Shown in pieces: positions 12,101 through 22,651 of a stretch of DNA of 64,000 nt (its first letter is position 1; the number at the start of each line of letters is the position of its first letter). A program made the position numbers and the translations under genes. Origin of the DNA: Sphagnum compactum (taxonomy: Eukaryota; Bryophyta; Sphagnopsida; Sphagnales); NCBI GenBank assembly GCA_965153455.1, contig OZ234493.1:9476213-9540212 (forward strand). The letters are read 5' to 3'. The notes under the pieces were generated by a model. The model had not been told where the DNA came from, searched no databases, and saw nothing but the letters and a program-made list of their open reading frames with translations.

Positions 12101-14200
12101 ACTTTGACATAAAGGCATATTTAATTTCAAGGTTCCATTAATTAAGACTAATTACTTTGCATGTCCTTAATAACTTGAAGATTTAAATGACCTAGCTTTG
12201 ATGTAAATGCAAGGTAATATCTTCTCGATTTGTCAAAGTATAAAAACTAATTTCTTTTATTGAAGTACTTGTTCCAATTGGGAAGAGTGTACCTCCCTTA
12301 AGACATGTCACTATATGCGAATGATCATTCCTTTTTATGGCACACTTTTTTTTATTAAATTCAAAAGTAATACCAACTTGAATTGACTTTTTGATGAAAA
12401 AATTTCTATTTAAACCTTGGAATTTAGAACATGGAACACATTTTCCACCTAGGTCTTAATACATGAAGTCAAAAAGATTTCTTACATTTCCATGCCGTGC
12501 GATTTGTTGGGTACTATCATTTCCCAAACATACAAATAAAGGATAATTAAATGTTTTATAATCATAAATCATTCTTTGTGAGGTTTTGCAAATTAGAAGT
12601 GGGTTTATGACTGAAACTATGTATGTTTATTACATAGCTATGAAACTTTATGTTATTGTTTGCATAAATATTTTCTCACCTTTCTATTGTCTATGTATAA
12701 CTAGTATGCCACACCATTTTCTTACAATGGACTTCTCAAAAATTATACCAAAACCTTTTAAAACAAAAATTTTAATTCCCTTCACAATTATATTCCCTGT
12801 AACTTTACACTCATACAACAACTTATTTTTATCAAGTGAAGGTCTTTCTAAAGATCATAAACACCTACTTATATACTAACCAAAAGGAAACTAAACAAGA
12901 AATTTCCTAAAGTTTACATATCACATGGCTCCTCATGGCTTTCCATGTGATTTCACATGCATAATAAAGTGGCAAAGAATTTTCACATAAATAATCAGTT
13001 GTGAGTCAATGCACACTAATGTGCCAAAGACTTTTCACATGAATTATCATGTGAAAGTTAAACACATTAACTGAACTATGACCAAATCATAATTAAATTA
13101 TGAAATCCAATTAACAAGTAAATCACCAAACTTAACCATTAAATAATTACATAGGTAATAGTCTAATTACATCAAGTTACAATTTCATGTCATTTGATGC
13201 ACTATAATTCAAATATCAAGTTTCATTCAAATTGGATCCTACATTCAAACATACGATGAATAATTGAATACCATTTATTTTATTAGAACTTGCAATATTA
13301 ACTTGGGACTTATTATTAGTTGTTATTTTCTTTTTGTGTTTTGCAATGACATGCTTCATTGTTTAGCAATAGAAACATGAACTTTTAGGCTTAAAATTAA
13401 TAAATAATTTTATTTTATTTTCCAGTAAAAGAAAAAATGCCTTTGTTAAGTTTTTGTCCCTTTTTGCTTTCTTATTTTACTTGAAGGATGGGTGTAAAAA
13501 GTTGAAAACGAGTTGTTTCATCTTGAGAAGTTACCACATAGGCATTTTATTTATTACATCTTCCCACACAACATTGGATAATTTAGCTGTATTACACATT
13601 GTTGTGACAAAAAATTGCAATGAAAGGGGCAAACTTCCAAGAAATTACATGATTACTTTTTATGTGATCTCAAGGCCACTTGGAACCATTTGATTTAACA
13701 TATTTTGGAATTGTTACATTTTCCCACACAACATTGGATATATTACACATTGTTGTGACAAAAGATTGTCATGAAAAGGAAACTTTGAAGAAGTTGCATG
13801 ATTGCTTCTTCTTTTATGATTTCAAGACCACCTAGAACCATTTGATTTAACATACTTTGGAATGTTTCAAAATATGCCATCACAAAATTTCCTTCCTTCA
13901 TTTCCATGGAATTGAATTATTTTTCATCACCATTTGAGTTGCTTTATTAGTGAGTTGATAAACGCTTTAGAAATAAACCAAACTTCCTTTAATGATCGTA
14001 ATTTGGTTGCTTTCACAATTTAGAAGGATATCACACATTGCTTTTGCATCTTTTGTTTGCAATTATTTTGGATCATCTAAATCATCTAGTTGTTGTGGTT
14101 CAACCCCTATTACCACATTAAACAAATCATTTATGGAAAAAAAATTATATTTTACTTTTTCATATGAAATAATTTGTGTGTGATAAATTTTCAATTATGA
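12100..14200 (-). mobile_element. Decayed Ty1/copia remnant A (gag, protease, GAG-pre-integrase)
   Basis: A second minus-strand copia relic lies head-to-tail with remnant B. Gag residues (MKEGNFVMAYFETFQSMLNQ) are at about 13910-13840. A zinc knuckle with one Cys codon replaced by a stop is near 13375-13330 (CFYC, then HVIAKHKKK). The post-protease region runs about 12560-12310 and includes LGNDSTQQIARHGNV and VGITFEFNKKKCAIKR. GAG-pre-integrase residues (IFKLLRTCKVISLN) lie near 12180. The integrase is then lost where remnant B begins, so A is truncated at its 3' end. The exact junction is uncertain. Confidence 0.75.
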
Positions 14201-15294
14201 TAGAATGATGTGCTACAGTAACTAAAGCCATGGTTAGGATTGTTTGTTATAACAAATTAATGCGATGGTCAAATAACTCTATGAATTTTGTGATGTGAAT
14301 AATCATTGGACTAGGTTATTATCATAAAATGTGAAGAATTATTATTCGTACATTACATCTTTAGTCTCATGTTTATTTTCTTTTCACCATGCTCTACCAC
14401 CATGTGAAAACCAAGAGTAGGAAAAAATAAGAAGAACAAGGATCTCCAAGATGATGTTTTTCCTGATGAATTCCAATGACGAGTAATAGAAATTGGTTTA
14501 TGGGGGATTTTCGGAAATCCTTCATATGGTCATCCATGGACCATTCCAAAGACAATTTCAGAAATAACTATCTCATTTTCAAGCATAACTCCTTCATTTC
14601 TTTCTTCACAATTATTTCCTTTTCCTATTAACTTTCTTAAGAACTACCACCATTTTATAACTACGTAATTCCCTATCCACCAACGTGGACATGAAAAAAC
14701 AAATTAACATGTGTCTTTTCATGTCCATGAAATGAATATTAATTTAAATTAAAATTGACATTGACATAAATAATGATGAATTATTGAAAAACTATATGAA
14801 AACACAAGAAAAACACAAGGGTTGATCGTCACTCACTCACGGTAGTGTGGAACTCAAATAAGAGTTGAAATTAAAGAAAACCTTCTTAACCAACAAACAA
14901 CATGATGGTTCAAATGTTTGTTCATAAATGACTATAAGTAGTATATGACGTTTGAGAACCTAATAATTTGACATCAAATCTACACAGATGACATTAACAT
15001 ATTTTTACAAATAAGCATACCCATATATCAACCCCAAATATATTCTTTTATCACCACTAGATGACCTCTCGCTAAATGCCATTGCCAATTACATGGCTAT
15101 AGATAAAACGGTAAAAAATACACAAGTTAGCCATAAAAGTTTATTTCTTTGTTATGAGCTTTGATGTTAATGAGTAGGTACCTCACTTGCTGGCCACTAG
15201 GGGAGTTAGATGCATGTGGACGGTTGGTACATAGCTAACCACTGTGGTTAGCTACAGGACAGGAATACGGTGGAAAAGGGATTCCATTCCACAC
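14200..15294. other. Gene-free AT-rich spacer
   Basis: No coding sequence is recognised. A perfect 11-bp-arm palindrome (TAGCTAACCAC-T-GTGGTTAGCTA) lies at 15232-15254, just before the 32-bp tandem array. Confidence 0.5.
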
Positions 15295-15454
15295 ACATTT
15301 GCTGCATCTTGTTATGGATGATCGCCACATTTGCTGCATCTTGTTATGGATGATCGCCACATTTGTTGCATCTTGTTATGGATGATCGCCACATTTGCTG
15401 CATCTTGTTATGGATGATCGCCACATTTGCTGCATCTTGTTATGGATGATCGCC
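15295..15454. repeat. 32-bp tandem repeat, five copies
   Basis: Five units of 32 bp start at 15295, 15327, 15359, 15391 and 15423, followed by a partial sixth. Units are identical apart from one C-to-T change in the third. Each contains GGATGATCGCCACAT, which also occurs at the edge of a dispersed repeat near 44388. There are no spacers of unequal sequence, so this is a minisatellite and not a CRISPR array. Confidence 0.95.
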
Positions 15455-15928
15455 ACATTGGCTTCACAGACAAAAATTCCTTCAACACTGGAACCAAGTG
15501 GTCCAGGAGTGAACAAGAGTGGCAAAAATACATAAACATGTGTGTTGCCTGCATTTGGGTCTCATCACTTATTAGCTAGCTGATCATGAGCAAGCAAACA
15601 AGAGGCTGCATTTGTCAAAAGCTCTAGAAGCTGTGTTGATGTTCAACATACACCAAGGTCACTCACTACTACTCACTTGGCCCCGTGACTGGGTCATTGG
15701 CAATCATAGACAATGAATGTGCAATCTTTGAGTAACTTATTATGATTCCTGGCTGTTCCTTCTTTCATTCATTGCTGAAGTTTCAAAATCTGCTGCAATA
15801 ATATAATGTGGTATACACCAAATTGCAAAAACAACAATGAGCTTTTTTAGTGTCTGGAAGACTAGCATGACACGTTCTTAAGAGATCACCGTACGCTGTA
15901 GGCTGCAAGCTGCCTTTAAACAACAGCT

Positions 15929-16026
15929 GATGAGGAGTAAAAAAAAGGCTTGAAAGTTCCAAACAACTGAACTCAAAAAAAGTTCAGTTGTTTGGAACTT
16001 TCAAGCCTTTTATTTTACTCCTCATC
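15929..16026. repeat. Near-perfect 45-bp-arm hairpin
   Basis: The left arm (15929-15973) and right arm (15981-16026) are reverse complements apart from one inserted base in an A/T run, separated by a 7-nt loop (CAAAAAA). The stem includes AGGCTTGAAAGTTCCAAACA and its complement. Such near-identity implies a recent origin. Candidates are a fold-back element, a young microRNA or siRNA precursor, or an assembly artefact. Confidence 0.9.
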
Positions 16027-16190
16027 ATTTTGTACGCATTTGTTGCTTGGGAGCTGCTTTTTTCGTCTTCTTCTTCTTCATGTCTTCTTTGTTTTGAACT
16101 GTTATTATGCACAAATAGTGTAAAACTGCTTTCGGCTTTCCAATATGTGTATAATTGCTTTGGGTTGGTAAATATACCCATGTTTGCCAT

Positions 16191-16215
16191 GCAATGCAAT
16201 GCAATGCAATGCAAT
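16191..16215. repeat. (GCAAT)5 pentanucleotide microsatellite
   Basis: Five consecutive GCAAT units. Confidence 0.95.
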
Positions 16216-16466
16216 GATGCCAGTCAAAGAAATGACTGCTTGCAATCAGTTAGTCACTTATTTGTAATCATTCACGCAAATCGTAAGACATAAATGGTCT
16301 ATCACTTTATTCAATTCATTTTTCCAGGTTTATGGGTGGGAGATGTGAGAGGAATTAGCATTGCACCTTGAATGTGTTTCATCCATCACTAAACATTGAA
16401 CCCCCTTACACCAAACACCCTATATTTTCCCCATTCCTTTACTGAATTGGGCAATTTCTTTGATGT

Positions 16467-16654
16467 TGAAAGCGCTACGTGCAGGGCTACAAAGTTCTTT
16501 GAGCTTCAGAAGCAGAGGAACAATGTGAGAGGATTCAACCTCCTTTGAGTTCTTAAAGGCTGAAAGCGCTAGGTGTAGGGCTACAAAGTTCTTTGAGCTT
16601 CAGAAGCAGAGGAACAATGTGAGAGGATTCAACTTCCTTTGAATTCTTAAATGT
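16467..16654. repeat. 94-bp tandem duplication
   Basis: Unit 1 (16467-16560) and unit 2 (16561-16654) both begin TGAAAGCGCTA and run through the same TTTGAGCTTCAGAAGCAGAG segment with only a few substitutions. No coding frame is convincing across them. Confidence 0.9.
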
Positions 16655-17096
16655 TTCCCTCGACGACCTATCTACCCTAAACAGTTCCCAATTGCCTTTG
16701 TGAAGAAAACCCACTTCCCTTCCCCTTTAGAGATCACTGAACACCTTCATTTCATGAACAACCACCCCCTTCCCCCAATTGATGTAGACTCTCCAGTCAG
16801 CACGCCATGTAGAGCCTATGATCACACAATGCATTATGACCCAAAAATAGTTTGAGAATAAAATAAAATTCTTGATTGCTACATCAATTCTAAATTTCCA
16901 AAGAAATCATATATTGACTTGTTAGGTGCTTATGAGTTAAGATATTTTGCAATGTCCTGCACAAAAGGCGACGAGTCACACTTGTGTTCTGAATGTGCAT
17001 GATCAATGGGGATTCAAGAATCTCTCTTTCATGACAAGAAAAACCAAAAGGCAAGGAAGGGAGGAAAAAGCCCATCAAGCCCAACTCATAAAACTC

Positions 17097-17099
<3 letters not shown>

Positions 17100-17135
<36 letters not shown>
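17100..17135. repeat. (GA)n microsatellite
   Basis: About 18 GA dinucleotides, giving meaningless Arg-Glu and Ser-Leu open frames on the two strands. Confidence 0.97.
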
Positions 17136-17138
<3 letters not shown>

Positions 17139-17539
17139 ACTAATAAGAACCTCATAGAGGTGTGTTGGTAATGACACACATAGCCAAAGGACAACTGAAT
17201 AATCTGAAGTAGCTCAAGTTCCTGGCTAATTTTTTTTGGCTGCCAGTGTGTAGCTTCAACAAAGAGGACTTTGGAGAACTCATGGGAAGCAATCAAAATG
17301 CTCAATTCTTGTCTGATATGGAAAGGGTTGCACTTTTGTCAGATGCTTTTCACCAACTGAAGGCCTCCTCCAAGCTTTTTTTTTTTTAAGGGTTTTTTTT
17401 TTATAGGGATGATCAAGTGGTGTTTTGATTCATACCCACCAGAGCACTCTAACAAGCAGCATATACTGAAAATGATGCTTTTCACATTTTGTCATTCACT
17501 TTCTTTTCCCTTTTGGTGCCACATCTTTCAATTTTGAGC

Positions 17540-17720
17540 TGGTGATCATCCATAAGCCAATTTAGCCAAATTTGATTATTTACTAGATATTAATATATAT
17601 TTTAGCTATATATTACAGGCTATTTGAACCATGTGTAGAAATTTGGAGATTTTTTTTTTAAAATTAAAAATTATTTTTTGGAAAAATGGCAATTAAAAGT
17701 TTTTTTTCCCCCCCAAAAGT
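17540..17720. repeat. Copy of a dispersed repeat with TGGTGATCATCC-type end
   Basis: The stretch begins TGGTGATCATCC and continues with AATTTAGCCAAATTT, then T-rich and A-rich tracts. The same order (terminal motif, then TTTAGCCAAATTTGGCTA) is seen at 43349, 43629 and 43833, and in reverse complement near 36572 and 44353. It is one end of a moderately repeated, probably non-autonomous element. Confidence 0.6.
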
Positions 17721-17759
17721 CATTGAATTGGGAGCAACAATTTTTCTAAATTTTGCAAT

Positions 17760-19512
17760 AGTGCGAAATTTCACACAAACACAAGAAGTTGTCCTGCACT
17801 TTTACATGTTTTGAGATTAATGTTTAGGATGATTTCCTGGTGTTTCTTTTCCTCATTTACAAATTTTTCAAGTTTAAGTGTTAACATTGTGATCATCTTG
17901 CAATTCCTAGCATTGTGTTATGTTCTTGCCTTGTTATTTTAAAAACTTGCAACTATCGATGAAAAGTTTAAGGTGTCATATTCTTATTTTTTTTGCAAAC
18001 TATAATCTCCAAAGGATAATGGACTATGAGGATATTGCACTTTAATTTACATTTACATGACGAAAAAAATTTAGATGACATTGTGTAAATGTAAATGATT
18101 TACACTTTACATAGCGTGTAAAATGGCTATTTGCGCTTACATGCACAACATTTGGTAACTACCTTTGTAAATAAGTATGTAAATAAATACATAGGGGATG
18201 CAAGTGGTTACAATGTGAGTAGATAAGTAGGTAAGGGCGTTCGTGATTAGTAAATAAGCATATGTATGTGGATGGTTTGGACGAATGTTGCATGATTCTT
18301 CCTTTATAAAACAACCTTTGATCCTAGTTTTGACACCTTTATTGTTTTGGAGGTTCGTTCTTTTGTTGTGAGTTTGAACATAGTTTTTCTAATTTCTAAA
18401 CCTTTCAATTTCAATTCAAGCATATATTTTCAAATGAAAAAAACCTACAAGCCTGGTTTAAAATTGAGTTTGATTCCATGCATACATTATAATGCTAGAG
18501 AAAGTGTATAGGTGTAGGGTAAGGCACCACCTTGAAGGGTTTCACAAGTGTAAGCTCTTGGGAAAGTGAAAGGGGTGAAAACTTGTGAATGAAAGGGATC
18601 CTTTACCATGAGTAGAAAAAACTAGAGAATGGGTTACACTTTGCATGGTATCCTTGGACAAGGAATTTGCCAAGCATGAAGACCTGTTTTAATTTTCTTT
18701 TTGCACACAATATGGTGAGTAACATGAGAAAACACATTAAAAAATGAAGGGCATTTAAAAAAATGGAATGCTTACCCAATCTTTGAAAAATGAAATGCCC
18801 CCTACATTGGAGGGCCATAACTTTCAACTTATTTTCATATAAGTAATGATTCAAAAGCCTATCGAAGCATTCAAAGTTGAGCCATAAATTATATTTAGAC
18901 TTCATTATCATCTACATTTTATTATGACACCACCATCTTTTAATACATTAAATGTTCACTTGTAAACATGTTTAACCTATTCAAAGATGAATTAAACATT
19001 TTGATTGTTGCATTTTGATGTTGTATTTGAACTCAAAAAAATGTTTTCAAATTCCACAATCTAGACATTTTCCTTCCTTTTAAATAAAGTTAAAAAAAAT
19101 AAATACCCATTTTTAACCTCACAAAGGGATATATGATAAGAAGGTGCCCATACCCTACCCCTATATATTTTTAAAGTCTTTGTATACCCAAACCTTAACC
19201 TGATGAAAATTTGAAGTGCTAATATATCTTGACCCGATGGATAAATAAATAAAATATATATACACCCTTACCCAAGGATATATTAAAAACAACATACTTG
19301 CACAACATTGGTTTTAATTGCCAAAAATGAGGAAAAAAAATAAAAAATCACCAAATTTCTATACTTGGTTTCTATACTTTTCCATGTGTAGCCATGAATA
19401 TATAAGGTTGATTAAAAAAATTGTATTTCACATCTGGTTTATACAATGATTTGTCAAGGTCTTTCTAAGTGTGATAACCATTTTTTCCCTATAACTTTTG
19501 TTTCTGAATTAA
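17760..19512. other. Gene-free AT-rich spacer
   Basis: No gene is recognised. Near 19340-19450 the sequence (ATCACCAAATTTCTATACTTGG, then GTGTAGCCATGAATATATAAGG) resembles 44240-44330, so it is probably another partial copy of the dispersed repeat. A 102-codon minus-strand frame at 18603-18911 has no recognisable motif. Confidence 0.45.
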
Positions 19513-19881
19513 GAGCATCCCCAGCTGTGCTCGATATGTGATCTAAAATTGGATGAAGAAAATCCAAAGTATGCTGGTTTGGCTCAAGAAAATGGTTTTT
19601 TGGCTAGGCACAATTGCAAATGTTGCCATGGCTGGTAAAAGGCGCAGCAGCAATGTGCACCAGCAGAAAAGAGTGTAATAAATATGATCTAACTGCTGCT
19701 GAGTGTTTCTGATCGGCTCATCATAATGATTGGTCCTGGTGGTTTGCTATTAGTAGTCCACCACCTATTTGCTGTCCCAGTTTCAGTTTTATGGGTGGGG
19801 GTTGCAAAAGAGTACATAACTAAACTTGGATGTGAAAAATATTTTAGCAAGGTCACATACTGAGCACCCCTGGAGATGCTC
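19513..19881. mobile_element. Tourist-like (PIF/Harbinger) MITE, 369 bp, TAA target duplication
   Basis: The left end GAGCATCCCCAGCTGTGCTC and the right end, read on the other strand as GAGCATCTCCAGGGGTGCTC, match at 17 of 20 positions. TAA flanks both ends exactly (19510-19512 and 19882-19884). A 3-bp TWA duplication with short inverted termini is diagnostic of PIF/Harbinger-type MITEs. No transposase is encoded, so movement would have needed a helper in trans. Confidence 0.85.
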
Positions 19882-20714
19882 TAAGGGCAATATCTCTTGA
19901 ACTAAAAAGTTGTGCTTACTATATACTATTGACTATACCCTAAACCCATTATAAACTAGGGTTATTTATAAATCTCGATATGGCCCACTTATGTAGGTTC
20001 CAAGAGGACATCATTGAGCAAAGCATATGGAACAAAGGGAGTCGTTGTTGGAACATGATGGGGAACACATTGGGAACTTTGTGAAAATGTTGAGAACTAT
20101 ACTAAGAAGGCTGAGAACTTGATGGGAACACATTGATAACAACAAAATTTCAAAAAAATCCCTCCCCACACTTTCTTAAGAAAGTAGGTGTAAGAACCAA
20201 ACTCCCTCTTATGCGGCCTCATGATCGATAGTATTCATATATACCGTAGCACAAGGGCAGCTTCAACACATGTTTGCTGAATAGTTAATTAATTAAAAAG
20301 GTTCTATTTTGAAAGACTATTTTCCAATATCTCAAAAATCCTTCGTTTTCTTTGTAAATTTTAATTTTTCTTTTGAGAAAAGTAAAAAAATTGAAATTTT
20401 CAGTATTTCTAAAAATGATAGAATTTTGTGTCTAGCCTGCCCAAGGCACTTATGATAATGCTCACCTTGTGCTTGACCTTGTGCTTGGGTAAAGCCCATG
20501 GGTGGGGAACATTTCCAAAACGTAGGGCCCCTTATGGAACTATTGTCTTGTAGAAAGCCCCTTATTTTTGGAATGCACCCACCTTGGGGCTTTTACCACA
20601 CACATAATTTCCCATCTGCAGTCACATAGGGATCTTACAAAAGCATAAGGGTTTTTTTTTTTTTTACCGGGTCTTTGTAAGATTCCTAAATTTGAAAATG
20701 TTCATTTTGTTATG

Positions 20715-20863
20715 GAAGGAACCCCATTAAGGCTCTTCCTGGATTTGAGGGCCCTCGGTCAGGCCCTCAATTCCAGTCCGAGGGCTCTCTAATGCAGGAA
20801 GAGCCTTAGTGGGGCCCTCGGCCTGGCCCTTAGATCCAGGAAGAGCCTTAATGGGGCTCCTTC
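20715..20863. mobile_element. Fold-back element with about 30-bp inverted termini
   Basis: The segment begins GAAGGAACCCCATTAAGG and ends with the near-exact reverse complement of it (CCTTAATGGGGCTCCTTC). Both termini extend inward through GGCTCTTCCTGGAT. Internal segments GAGGGCCCTCGG and CCGAGGGC also pair, and a third partial copy of the terminus lies at 20794-20818. It is unusually GC-rich for this window. No clear target duplication was seen. Confidence 0.7.
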
Positions 20864-22651
20864 ACACTGGCAGACCTAAGCGCAGTCTGGCGGAAACAAG
20901 GCCTCGTCGTCGTCGTCCAGGTCCCAAAGGGAGATCCCCAATAATTTCCAAAAGCTCAATTCCTTGGGTTCAGGAAGAGGCAAAGTTTCACTCGCTTCAC
21001 GCGGGTATTCCTTACGACTCATGAGGCGTGTGTTTCCTGTTGCTGCTGCTACTAACGTAACGACGCTCTTCTGTGCTTTCTAAAGACCCCACCACTAACG
21101 CACGACGCATCGTTGCGGGAGCGAAAAGGAAACAACAACAACCACCAAAAAAAGAAAAAAGGAGAATCAAAAGCTCGTTGTAGCAACGTACATAACAATA
21201 AGAGCAATTTTTTTAGCGGCTGAAGTTTCTTGCTTCGCTTCGACTTCTTTCGACTTCTTTATCATTCTGCATCGGTTCCTGCTCTTTTGTATTTGTTTCT
21301 TTGTTCACTCGCTTGCATTGCGGCAACAAGAAACGCCACAAGCGGAAAATTTTGCAGCGGTCGGTAGCAGCGAAGGCCGTTCTGTAACGATAAGGTTGAT
21401 CTTTGGCTGCTGCTTCTTCGATTTTGACTTCGACTTTTGTTTTGTTTTATCACTATCAGCATATCGGTTTCTTTCTGCGTCCTTTTGGTTTTTTGTTTAC
21501 TCGTTCTTTTTCAGACGGCAAACAAACTGCTTTTGCTGGTCGCGGATTATCTGTCTCCAGGTCTGTTGACCACCAATCGTCATTGTCATTATATTACTGC
21601 TGCTGCGGCTGCTGTTGCTGTGTCAAGGTTGTCCTTCTGCTTCCTGGATCTGGTTCGGCGAGTGTTTGAAAATTTGAGTCTTGAGTAAGCCAGATCCTGA
21701 TCTTTGAACAAAGTTTTATGATGTCGAGATCTGTGAGGGAGTTTTGTGGTCGCGTTTGGATGACTATAAGTAGGCAGGTTTCGCATTCATGTGGACTAGA
21801 AGGCATCGGTTTTCTTTTGCTGAAAGCGAAATTCTTCCTCTTGAATTATTCTATTTTCCTATGATGAGAGTGTGATGAAGGAGGTCGGATTTTCAAAGTA
21901 TTTCGGTGTGTGTAAATCATCGGTTTCATTTTGGAATTTGTGCTTTGCACTGTGACGAACTTCTTCTGTAGCATGATGCTACTTCGATTCACTAAAAGGA
22001 GGTGCATCGGTTGCGGGGAGGAGAATGAGTCGCAGGTCTGGAGTGAATTAGGCGGGCCATGACTAGATCGCCATTGAAAACTCGCGTTTCGATCCATAGC
22101 GGGGATCGGCGTTGCTCTAAAGCTCAATAATGTAGCCAGACTTTGGTCAAGGCCTCTGTGTATGTGTGCGCAATTGACGAGTTTCTACAATTATTTATTT
22201 TGCAGGACTTTGCAACGTCCCTTAAGGACGCGTCTCGTGTCTGCGTGTGCTCCTTGTGCTGTTCAAGAAGCGGCGAGGGTAAGCCTATTTTGTTCGCAAA
22301 TTTTGTTGATTTCCTTCTCATCGCATCTTCAAGTTTAGCAGATTAAGCAATTTCTGATAATATGTGAAAAGTCTAGATCTGCATTTATGTGCACTATCAA
22401 GAAGAGCATTTGTCCGAACGCACAAAAGCTTGGAGGACGCAGCCGCACGATGCGCGTTCCCTGTCGTAATAACAGGAATACAAGCTCGGGATGTAAGTGC
22501 ATCTCGTGAGTCTCATGAGGAAGGAACACTTACTGTCTGTAAGAGAAAGACCTCATTCTTGCCTTCTTTTTTTCATTTTTTAATGAAGGGCTGAGAGCTC
22601 TGCATAGAGCAGCCACACAGGCGTGACCAGATTCGGCCCCAGTTGTCCATT
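20864..22651. promoter_or_regulatory. Promoter and probable 5' UTR of the pyrophosphatase gene
   Basis: GC content rises here and no protein is encoded. A donor-like AGGGTAAGCC near 22276 and an acceptor-like CACACAG near 22619 suggest a 5' UTR intron of about 340 bp, a common arrangement in plant housekeeping genes. The transcription start cannot be fixed by eye. Confidence 0.4.

Noticed and set aside
15295-15454. Regularly spaced repeats that could be called a CRISPR array
   Set aside because: Units are contiguous 32-bp tandem copies with no unique spacers, in a plant nuclear context.
16890-17305. Open frames of 74-95 codons with RERERE or SLSLSL runs
   Set aside because: They are translations of the (GA)n microsatellite.
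18603-18911. 102-codon minus-strand frame
   Set aside because: No recognisable motif, no splice partners and AT-rich surroundings; it may be an old repeat fragment.
21403-21688. Overlapping plus-strand frames rich in Phe, Ser and Cys upstream of the pyrophosphatase gene
   Set aside because: Three overlapping frames are open by composition alone, with no motif; the region fits a promoter or 5' UTR.
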